From assembly GCA_014238345.1 (NCBI GenBank), contig JABABF010000172.1, positions 1 through 5,871 of the forward strand: a DNA stretch of 5,871 bases, given 5' to 3'. Under the pieces are notes generated by a model. It was not told the DNA's origin, searched no databases, and worked only from the letters and a program-made list of their open reading frames with translations. The DNA comes from Gammaproteobacteria bacterium. Its GTDB lineage: Bacteria; Pseudomonadota; Gammaproteobacteria; JABABF01. Below, piece after piece: positions 1-5,804 of this stretch (its first letter is position 1; each line of letters begins with the position of its first letter). The position numbers and the translations under genes were made by a program.

Positions 1-500
1 ATTACTGCACGTTGCGTAAAGCGGTGCGGGTGGCACTGCTCTCTCGTTCGCCTCTCAATGCTTATTGGTTGGTGCGCGATCCCTATCAGCGTTTACAATC
101 CTGCTTTCGCGACAAATTACGCGCCATGCCTGAGCGGATGGCGCGGTGGGTATATCAGCGCAAGACTTGGCGGAGGCCGCTATCTGCGACGCTAGCTGAT
201 CGGCTGCTATGGCAGCTGCGCGGGCTCGCCGCCAGACTGCATCCTGCGAGTATCCCAGGCGTGAAACTGCACATCTTGAAGATGGAGGATAGCGATGATC
301 TCGCGCTGTTGGGGCGCGCAATCAACTGCGATCTGGGGGAAAGAAAGTCCAATGTCACAACCCATTTGCGCGTGGATACCCGTTACAGTCGTCAGTCCTT
401 GGCGATTGTCAATGAGATTTACCGCGAAGATTTTTGCCGATTAGGCTACGCGATGCACAGCGAGCCAGAGCAGTTTAAGGCGCTGGCCTATCCGGCCTGA
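1..500 (+). CDS. Sulfotransferase family protein, C-terminal part (5' end outside window)
   Basis: The reading frame is open from the first bases of the window (first complete codon at 3) to TGA at 498-500, so the gene starts upstream. A TTG at 12 is probably internal, not the start. About 165 residues are visible. Near the visible N-terminus is VRDPYQRLQSCFRDKL, which resembles the 3'-phosphate-binding segment of PAPS-dependent sulfotransferases of the Sulfotransfer_2 type: an Arg followed eight residues later by a Ser, then an aromatic and a Lys. The C-terminus has IYREDFCRLGY, matching the 'IYxxDFxxxGY' end of the same family. The N-terminal 5'-phosphosulfate loop would lie outside the window and cannot be checked. 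Family members transfer sulfate from PAPS to carbohydrates or other hydroxylated acceptors. The acceptor cannot be predicted here. The 3' end overlaps the end of the opposing PPOX gene by 26 bp. Confidence 0.72.
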   Translation, partial: YCTLRKAVRVALLSRSPLNAYWLVRDPYQRLQSCFRDKLRAMPERMARWVYQRKTWRRPLSATLADRLLWQLRGLAARLHPASIPGVKLHILKMEDSDDLALLGRAINCDLGERKSNVTTHLRVDTRYSRQSLAIVNEIYREDFCRLGYAMHSEPEQFKALAYPA

Positions 501-921
501 CTACGGTAGACACCACCGCTAAGTAAGCGCGCCGTTCAGCGCGCCCGCTCAGCTGTGCAAGCCAGTCTCCCAGCCGCATCTGCCAGCCGTATTTATTGAG
601 CAGTGCGGTGTGTGCGGTGCGCTTGTCCTGCTCCTCATTGAGGATACTCGCCGTTGTCGCTAGCCATGACCCGCGCAGCTTGCCCCGGGCGTTACAGGCG
701 GCGACCCGAGAGCGGGGGGAATTACGCAGGCGCTTGACCTTGCCCGCATTGCCAGCACTGAAGAGGTAGAGTGTCCCCAGATGTTCGGCGAACCACACTG
801 GGGTCTCAACGGCATCGCCGTTGCGTTTGAAAGTCGCAAAATTGATAAATCGCTCGTCGCGCAATGGCGCAAAATAGCCGGTGGCAGCTGGGTTTTGTGC
901 CCTTTCGGCAATATTGCCCAC
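475..921 (-). CDS. PPOX-class (pyridoxamine 5'-phosphate oxidase-fold) flavin/F420-type oxidoreductase
   Basis: A 148-residue protein (GTG start at 921-919, TAA at 477-475). It matches the pattern of the small 'PPOX class F420-dependent oxidoreductase' family: FAPLRDERFINFATF (residues 17-31), the strand pair ETPVWFAEHLGTLYLFSA (39-56), the cofactor-phosphate region GKVKRLRNSPRSRVAACNARG (60-80), and the C-terminal KYGWQ (110-114) plus a YLAV strand. These make a split beta-barrel that normally binds FMN or F420 as a cytoplasmic dimer. The substrate is unknown, and the F420 label is a family name, not evidence of F420 use here. The start is uncertain: the frame is open back to about 966, there is no good Shine-Dalgarno sequence before the GTG, and the only other nearby candidate is a CTG at 954-952 overlapping the upstream stop. 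It lies 29 bp downstream of the monooxygenase gene on the same strand, so co-transcription is likely. Confidence 0.8.
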   Translation of the reverse strand: MGNIAERAQNPAATGYFAPLRDERFINFATFKRNGDAVETPVWFAEHLGTLYLFSAGNAGKVKRLRNSPRSRVAACNARGKLRGSWLATTASILNEEQDKRTAHTALLNKYGWQMRLGDWLAQLSGRAERRAYLAVVSTVVRPDRPAP

Positions 922-950
922 GACTGGTGTCAGCGGATAACGGTGTGGTA

Positions 951-2150
951 TCAGATAAAAACGTCGCTATTGTCCTGTCCCAATAGCACAGCACCGTAGT
1001 TGCGCGCAAAACTGGTCGGATTGTTGGCTACATGGCTACGGCTACACAGCAGATCCAAATAAGCTTGCTGGATTTCGCTACCGAGGAAAACCGAGCGTCC
1101 GCCCGCTGTTGCGATCAGTGGTTGTGCTGCCTCCAAGCAACGCTCAACCACGATGGAAGCCTGATAGCGGTTGCGCACCCGGAGTTCCATGGGGATTTCG
1201 CCGTCATTTTCAACGCACTGCATCAGCTGTTCCATATTGCGGAACAGTACCGTCTCCAATTCATCAATGGTATTGCTGGCGCGGGCGAGTAGTTCCTGAG
1301 TGGTGACATCTGCCGCCAGCTTGGTGGGATCGCCACTGTGCTGGTTTTTAGCTCCGTCGATGCGCAGCTCGACGATGCGCTTGAGCAGGCAGATCGGTGC
1401 GGTTGACACGGCGCGCACAAAGAGCTGCCCCCAAGGAATGCGGTAGAGTGGATTGTCGTGGATTTCGTAGCCGGGATTGGTCAAATTAAAACCGTCCATT
1501 TGGTGGTGGGTGCGGTACTCTGGGACAAAAGTATCGGCGACTACGATATCCTTGCTACCCGTGCCCTGCAAGCCCATCGCATGCCAGGTGTCATCGATTT
1601 CATAGTCGGAGCGGGGCACGAGAAAAGTGCGGTAGTGGACATCTCCTTCATCGAAGATAAGCCCGCCGAGCAAGACCCATTCGCAGTGGTCGCAACCGCT
1701 GGACCACCCCCAGCGCCCGCTGAAGCGGAAGCCGCCATCGCAACGCTGTACTTTACCCATCGGCGCGTAGGACGAGGAGACCAGTGTGTCTGGATCGTCG
1801 CCCCACACCTCTTCTTGGGCGCGCTGATCGTACAGCGCCAGCTGGAAAGGGTGGATACCGATCACGCCGCAGACCCAGCCAGTGGCGGCACAGTGTTCGG
1901 CGACCATCAGCACCAGCCGCCCAAAATCGGCTGGGTCTAACTCCAGTCCACCGTAGCGCTCAGGCTGGAGTACGCGGAAATAGCCTGCTTGTTTGAGTTC
2001 AGCGATACTTTGAGCGGGCAACATGCGTTGCTGGCGGGTGCTGGCTTCGCGCTCGCGAAACTTGGGCAATAGCGCTTCAACTGCGCTGTAGACTGCTTGG
2101 CGTCGCGCCGCTTTTGCATCGGGGTCGCGCCCTGTTGTTGTCAATGCCAT
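951..2150 (-). CDS. HsaA-like flavin-dependent monooxygenase, oxygenase component (acyl-CoA dehydrogenase fold)
   Basis: A 399-residue protein starting at ATG 2150-2148, with AAGGGA 11 nt upstream; TGA at 953-951. It resembles HsaA, the oxygenase of the two-component 3-HSA hydroxylase of steroid degradation (usually about 390-400 residues), and the related group-D hydroxylases such as the 4-hydroxyphenylacetate C2 component. Shared segments include LQPERYGGLELDP (61-73), LALYDQRAQEEVWGDDP (104-120), SSSYAPMG (125-132), WGWSSGCDHCEW (148-158), FLVPRSDYEI (176-185), the GLQGTGSKDIVV flavin-site segment (193-204), and a C-terminal SHVANNP (372-378) with the conserved His region. Such enzymes use reduced flavin and O2 to ortho-hydroxylate a phenolic substrate and need a separate flavin reductase. 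True acyl-CoA dehydrogenase activity is less likely because the sequence follows the hydroxylase subgroup throughout. The substrate is not known; no other steroid genes are in the window, so I give no gene symbol. Confidence 0.85.
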   Translation of the reverse strand: MALTTTGRDPDAKAARRQAVYSAVEALLPKFREREASTRQQRMLPAQSIAELKQAGYFRVLQPERYGGLELDPADFGRLVLMVAEHCAATGWVCGVIGIHPFQLALYDQRAQEEVWGDDPDTLVSSSYAPMGKVQRCDGGFRFSGRWGWSSGCDHCEWVLLGGLIFDEGDVHYRTFLVPRSDYEIDDTWHAMGLQGTGSKDIVVADTFVPEYRTHHQMDGFNLTNPGYEIHDNPLYRIPWGQLFVRAVSTAPICLLKRIVELRIDGAKNQHSGDPTKLAADVTTQELLARASNTIDELETVLFRNMEQLMQCVENDGEIPMELRVRNRYQASIVVERCLEAAQPLIATAGGRSVFLGSEIQQAYLDLLCSRSHVANNPTSFARNYGAVLLGQDNSDVFI

Positions 2151-2161
2151 CGTTGTGATTT

Positions 2162-2167
2162 TCCCTT
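2162..2167 (-). promoter_or_regulatory. Ribosome binding site of the HsaA-like monooxygenase gene
   Basis: On the minus strand AAGGGA lies 11 nt before the ATG at 2150-2148. It is a good Shine-Dalgarno match and supports that ATG as the start codon. Confidence 0.6.
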
Positions 2168-2187
2168 GTATGTACTATTGAATATAC
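2168..2187. repeat. Imperfect inverted repeat downstream of the -10 box (candidate operator)
   Basis: Arms GTATGTAC (2168-2175) and GAATATAC (2180-2187) pair at 6 of 8 positions around a 4-bp centre. The sequence also contains the nearly palindromic core TATTGAATA (2176-2184). It lies between the predicted transcription start (about 2189) and the Shine-Dalgarno sequence of the monooxygenase gene, a usual place for a repressor operator. It is A+T-rich and short, so chance is a real alternative. No regulator gene is in the window to match it. Confidence 0.3.
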
Positions 2188-2195
2188 CGTTGCCG

Positions 2196-2224
2196 ATTAT
2201 GGCGCACCGCCTAGTTGCTGTCAA
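2196..2224 (-). promoter_or_regulatory. Sigma-70 type promoter for the monooxygenase-PPOX unit
   Basis: Read on the minus strand, a perfect -35 box TTGACA (2224-2219) is followed by exactly 17 bp and a -10 box CATAAT (2201-2196; five of six consensus bases). The predicted transcription start is near 2189, giving a leader of about 39 nt before the ATG at 2150. The match is close to ideal, so this should be a strong housekeeping promoter unless repressed. Confidence 0.75.
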
Positions 2225-2290
2225 TGATCGCCAGCTGATCCGGCCATGCGCTACACTTGAGCTAGGTCGCTATATGAGTCCCTGATATCC

Positions 2291-4582
2291 ATGAGTAAGC
2301 TTGCGCCCGCCGTCATTGATTACGAACGCTTGCCACTGGTTCACTACGCCGAGCAGGCTTATCTGGACTACGCCATGTATGTGGTGCTAGATCGGGCGCT
2401 ACCTTTTGTCGGCGATGGTTTGAAGCCGGTACAACGGCGTATTGTCTATGCCATGTCGGAATTGCGCCTCGCCGCAGTGGATGCCCAGTACAAGAAGTCG
2501 GCGCGCACGGTGGGTGATGTGATTGGAAAATTTCATCCACATGGCGATGCGGCGGTCTACGAGGCCATGGTGCTGATGGCGCAGTCTTTCACCACGCGTT
2601 ATCCATTGGTCGACGGTCAGGGCAATTGGGGGGCTCCCGACGATCCCCGCTCTTTTGCCGCGATGCGCTATACCGAGGCGCGCCTGACACCGATGGCTCG
2701 ATCGTTGCTGGATGAGTTGGGTCAGGGCACCACTGCCTGGAGCGCAAATTTTGATGGCACACTGAGCGAGCCGCGCACCCTGCCAGCACAGTTGCCGCAG
2801 TTACTGCTCAACGGAGCCACCGGCATTGCTGTGGGTATGTCCACTGACATTCCCCCGCACAATTTGCGCGAAGTGGTTGCCGCTTGCCTTGCGCTGATCG
2901 ATAACCCCAAAGCCGATACGCAGACACTATGCCAACACATTGTAGGACCGGACTTTCCATCAGGTGCTGAGTTGATCAGCACCCCAGAGGAAATCCAGCG
3001 TATCTATGAGAGCGGCCACGGGTCGCTGAGGATGCGGGCGCGTTACTTTCTTGAGGAGGGCTGCATTGTCGTGCCAGCACTGCCCCATCAGGTGCCTTGT
3101 GGGCGTGTGCTGGCGCAGGTGGCTACGCAGATGGAGGCGCGCAAACTGCCGTGGGTAGTAGATGCCAGAGACGAGTCAGATCACGAGAACCCGACCCGCC
3201 TCGTGCTGGTGTTGCGTAGCGCGAAGGTCGATAGTGAGAAGTTAATGTCGCACCTTTTTGCGACTACTGATCTTGAGTCCAGCTGCCGGGTGAACTTCAA
3301 TGCCATTGGCTTGGACGGTCGCCCCCGAGGGTACTCTCTGGTGGCTTTTCTCGGCGAATGGCTGAGTTTTCGCCGCGGGGTCGTGCAGCGTCGTCTGCGC
3401 CACCGCCTAACGAAGATTGATAGCCGCTTGCATTTGTTGGCGGGTTTCTTGATCGCCTATGCGCAGCTCGACGAAGTGATCGAGTTGATTCGCCATGCCG
3501 AGCAGCCGTCCACTGCATTGTGCGAGCAGCTGGGTCTAGATGAAGCGCAGGCCGAAGCCATCTTGAACCTGCGTCTGCGCCAATTGGCGCGACTTGAGGA
3601 AGCGCTGTTGCAGGACGAGCAGGAGCGCCTGCTCGCTGAGCAAGCCGACCTCAAAGCTGTTCTCAGCTCGGATCGCAGACTGAAAACCCTGATAAAAAAG
3701 GAATTGCGGGCTCTCGCCAATGAACATGGTGACGAGCGGCGCTCACCGGTAGTAGAGCGCGCGGCGGCTCAGGAGCTCGCCGACAATGCTCATTTGTCGG
3801 TTGAAGCGCTGACGGTGCTACTCTCTCAGCGCGGCTGGATCCGAGCCGCTCGTGGACACGATATCGATCTAGAGAAATTGTCCTACAAGTCGGGCGATGC
3901 TTTGCTGTGTGAGGTGTGTACCCGCACCGATCAGCCTCTGCTGATCCTCGACTCGACTGGGCGTGTCTACACCATGCCCGCTCATGGGCTACCGCCAGCG
4001 CGGGGTCATGGCCAGCCGCTGAGTGGTCGCCTGACACCGCCCTCAGGCACACACTTCATCGGCATGATGGCCGCTGACGGTGGGGGAGGCGGGCTTTTTG
4101 CCTCGGATGCTGGGGTCGGCTTCATCGCCCCCTGCACAGCCTTGCTCGGTACCCGCCGGGTGGGGAAGCAAGTATTGAATCTGTCCTCTGGCGCGGTGCC
4201 TCTAATGCCGCTGACGGTGCCAGCGGATACCGACGATTGGCTATTGGCGGTGGCGAGTAATGTCGGTCGTCTGCTACTTTTCCCTCTCAGCAAACTGCCG
4301 CGTCAAGGCCGTGGCCGCGGTGTGCGCCTGATCGCCTTGCGCGGCAGCGAGCGGGTGGCGGCGTTGGCATTGTTACCGCCGTCCGCAGTGCGGCTGCGCA
4401 TCCAATCAGGTGGCCGTCACTACGGCTTGGCAGCGCGTGATTTGCAGGCTTGGTGCGGGAATCGTGCACACCGCGGGCACTTGTTGCCGCGCGGATTCCG
4501 CGCCGTGCAGTCCCTGAATGTGGAATCAGCTGACGACGGTGGCGAGGGTGCTGGGGGAGCTACGGGCGATGTCGCAGGCTGA
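2291..4582 (+). CDS. parC: DNA topoisomerase IV subunit A (ParC)
   Basis: A 763-residue protein that follows E. coli ParC (about 750 residues) from end to end. With ParE it forms the type IIA topoisomerase that decatenates daughter chromosomes. The N-terminal breakage-reunion domain (about residues 20-490) has GDGLKPVQRRIVYAM (41-55), KKSARTVGDVIGKFHPHGD (68-86) and the catalytic tyrosine Y127 in AAMRYTEARL, preceded by R126. The C-terminal beta-pinwheel (about 505-745) has SQRGWIRAARGHDID and a degenerate GyrA-box, PPARGHGQPLSGRL (about 567-580), typical of ParC rather than GyrA. ATG 2291 is the only sensible start: an in-frame TGA lies at 2258-2260 with no ATG or GTG between. Relative to E. 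coli it has about seven extra N-terminal residues and a Gly-rich tail (about 750-763). Residue 87, the equivalent of E. coli Ser80 in the quinolone-resistance region, is Ala, while the Glu84 equivalent (E91) is kept. The 3' end overlaps serB. Confidence 0.97.
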   Translation: MSKLAPAVIDYERLPLVHYAEQAYLDYAMYVVLDRALPFVGDGLKPVQRRIVYAMSELRLAAVDAQYKKSARTVGDVIGKFHPHGDAAVYEAMVLMAQSFTTRYPLVDGQGNWGAPDDPRSFAAMRYTEARLTPMARSLLDELGQGTTAWSANFDGTLSEPRTLPAQLPQLLLNGATGIAVGMSTDIPPHNLREVVAACLALIDNPKADTQTLCQHIVGPDFPSGAELISTPEEIQRIYESGHGSLRMRARYFLEEGCIVVPALPHQVPCGRVLAQVATQMEARKLPWVVDARDESDHENPTRLVLVLRSAKVDSEKLMSHLFATTDLESSCRVNFNAIGLDGRPRGYSLVAFLGEWLSFRRGVVQRRLRHRLTKIDSRLHLLAGFLIAYAQLDEVIELIRHAEQPSTALCEQLGLDEAQAEAILNLRLRQLARLEEALLQDEQERLLAEQADLKAVLSSDRRLKTLIKKELRALANEHGDERRSPVVERAAAQELADNAHLSVEALTVLLSQRGWIRAARGHDIDLEKLSYKSGDALLCEVCTRTDQPLLILDSTGRVYTMPAHGLPPARGHGQPLSGRLTPPSGTHFIGMMAADGGGGGLFASDAGVGFIAPCTALLGTRRVGKQVLNLSSGAVPLMPLTVPADTDDWLLAVASNVGRLLLFPLSKLPRQGRGRGVRLIALRGSERVAALALLPPSAVRLRIQSGGRHYGLAARDLQAWCGNRAHRGHLLPRGFRAVQSLNVESADDGGEGAGGATGDVAG
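4553..4559 (+). promoter_or_regulatory. Ribosome binding site of serB inside the parC 3' end
   Basis: GGGGGAG lies 9 nt before the ATG at 4569 and inside the parC coding region. It decides between two possible serB starts: the in-frame ATG at 4518 has no comparable purine run before it. Confidence 0.65.
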
Positions 4583-5789
4583 AATTTTGCTATTGTCTGC
4601 CACGGGTGCTGATGCTTCCGGCACCAGTGCTCTCCTGTGTCAATTGATCGGCGAATACAGTGGGCGGGTGCTCGACATCAGTTACAGTGCAGTGCACCGT
4701 CATAGCTATTTGGGCATGGTGGTTGCGTTGCCGCCAGAGGCTGATGGCGATGCCTTGCGCGGCCGCCTCCAGCGTACTGCTGAGAGCCTCGATTTGCGCT
4801 TGGATTTGCGCAGTATTCAGGCAGCGGAGTATGCGAGTTGGGCGGCTCTTGGTGATGCCCCGGGCTATGTATTGACGGTGTTGTCGCCGGATATTGCAGC
4901 GGCCACACTGGCTCGGGTTGCCGCCGCTGTCAGTGAGAATGGCTTTGCCATAGCGCAGCTAGAGCGGCTCTCAGATCGAGTGGCGATTGAGCGCTTGGAT
5001 CCATGTGCCAATGTCTGCTGTTTGGAGTACAGCTTGCGCGGCACTGGCGATGCGTTACCACTGCGCCGTAGCCTGTTACAACTGGCTGGTGAACTGGGTA
5101 TTGATATCGCCCTGCAGCGTGATGACCTCTACCGCCGCAACCGGCGTTTGGTGGCATTTGACATGGATTCGACTCTGATTCAAATTGAGGTGGTCGATGA
5201 ATTGGCGCGTGTTGCTGGTTGTGGAGAAGAAGTGGTGCGGATCACCGCCGAGACCATGGCCGGAACATGTGATTTCACCACGAGTCTGCGCCGTCGTGTG
5301 GCTTTGCTCAAGGGGCTACCTGAATCGGCTCTGCACAGCTTGGCAGATCGGTTGCCTCTGACTGCGGGAGCTGAGCGTCTATTGCTCACACTGAAGGCGC
5401 TTGGTTATCGCACAGCGATTCTGTCGGGTGGCTTTGAATTTTTTGGTGAGCGCCTGCGGGATCGGCTTGGCATTGATCACTTGTATGCAAATCGTCTCGA
5501 ATTGCAGGATGGGCAACTCAGCGGTCGGGTCTTAGAGCCAGTGATCGACGGCGATGGCAAGGCACAGCTGTTGCGCGATCTGGCATTGCGCGAAGGTGTG
5601 GCTCTTGAGCAGGTGATCGCTGTTGGTGACGGTGCCAATGACCTGCCGATGTTGAGTATCGCTGGGCTCGGCATTGCTTTTCGAGCCAAACCGTTGGTGG
5701 CGCGGGAGGCGGGTCATTCTCTGTCGACCTGTGGGCTCGATGCCATTCTCTATCTGTTGGGGCTCAGAGCCGCCCAAGCACTGCCCTGA
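4569..5789 (+). CDS. serB: Phosphoserine phosphatase (SerB) with two N-terminal ACT domains
   Basis: It hydrolyses O-phospho-L-serine to serine, the last step of the phosphorylated serine pathway, in the cytoplasm. The start at ATG 4569 gives 406 residues, matching the usual ~405 of the long Pseudomonas-type SerB, and has a good Shine-Dalgarno sequence; the in-frame ATG at 4518 would add 17 residues unlike the family. Residues 1-170 hold two ACT-like regions, beginning AEILLLSATGADASG and YVLTVLSPDIAAATL. The HAD phosphatase domain follows, introduced by the typical DDLYRRNRRLVAFDMDSTL: nucleophile D198, with D200 and T202 (DxDxT), E207 downstream, SLRRRVALLKGL, motif II S286 in AILSGGF, motif III K331, and D354/D358 in GDGANDLPML. 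All catalytic residues are present. The start overlaps parC by 14 bp, implying translational coupling. The first ACT region has ASG where the family usually has a Pro-Gly, which may weaken ligand binding. TGA at 5787-5789 is followed by a second in-frame TGA at 5799-5801. Confidence 0.96.
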   Translation: MSQAEILLLSATGADASGTSALLCQLIGEYSGRVLDISYSAVHRHSYLGMVVALPPEADGDALRGRLQRTAESLDLRLDLRSIQAAEYASWAALGDAPGYVLTVLSPDIAAATLARVAAAVSENGFAIAQLERLSDRVAIERLDPCANVCCLEYSLRGTGDALPLRRSLLQLAGELGIDIALQRDDLYRRNRRLVAFDMDSTLIQIEVVDELARVAGCGEEVVRITAETMAGTCDFTTSLRRRVALLKGLPESALHSLADRLPLTAGAERLLLTLKALGYRTAILSGGFEFFGERLRDRLGIDHLYANRLELQDGQLSGRVLEPVIDGDGKAQLLRDLALREGVALEQVIAVGDGANDLPMLSIAGLGIAFRAKPLVAREAGHSLSTCGLDAILYLLGLRAAQALP

Positions 5790-5804
5790 AGCCTGCCCTG
5801 AAGA
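5781..5804 (+). repeat. 12-bp tandem repeat across the serB stop codon
   Basis: CTGCCCTGAAGC (5781-5792) is followed directly by CTGCCCTGAAGA (5793-5804), identical at 11 of 12 bases. Because the unit is a multiple of three, it repeats the serB stop codon in frame. It looks like a small slippage duplication. Confidence 0.8.

Larger units (their letters stand above)
2151..2290. other. Divergent intergenic region between the monooxygenase gene and parC
   Basis: This 140-bp spacer holds the minus-strand promoter, candidate operator and ribosome binding site listed separately. For parC on the + strand I see no convincing promoter. TACACT (2252-2257) and TATATG (2271-2276) resemble -10 boxes, but neither has a recognisable -35 box at 16-18 bp. 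No Shine-Dalgarno sequence stands out before the parC ATG; the nearest purine run, GAG at 2276-2278, is weak and 12 nt away. Confidence 0.6.

Noticed and set aside
527..544. Perfect GCGCGC / GCGCGC hairpin with a 6-nt loop, as a possible terminator between the convergent genes
   Set aside because: It lies inside the PPOX coding region (SGRAERRA codons), has no T-tract on either strand, and is well explained by G+C-rich coding sequence.
1458..1940. 160-codon open frame on the + strand
   Set aside because: It lies wholly antisense to the well-supported HsaA-like gene; its translation has no family pattern and no ribosome binding site.
2252..2276. TACACT and TATATG as -10 boxes of a parC promoter
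   Set aside because: Neither has a recognisable -35 element at 16-18 bp; too weak to annotate as a promoter.
3663..4052. 129-codon open frame on the minus strand
   Set aside because: It is antisense to conserved parC sequence, is Arg/His-rich and low in pattern, typical of a shadow frame.
4518..4568. Upstream in-frame ATG for serB at 4518 (17 extra residues)
   Set aside because: There is no Shine-Dalgarno sequence before it, whereas GGGGGAG precedes the ATG at 4569 at proper spacing, and the shorter protein matches the family's length and N-terminus.
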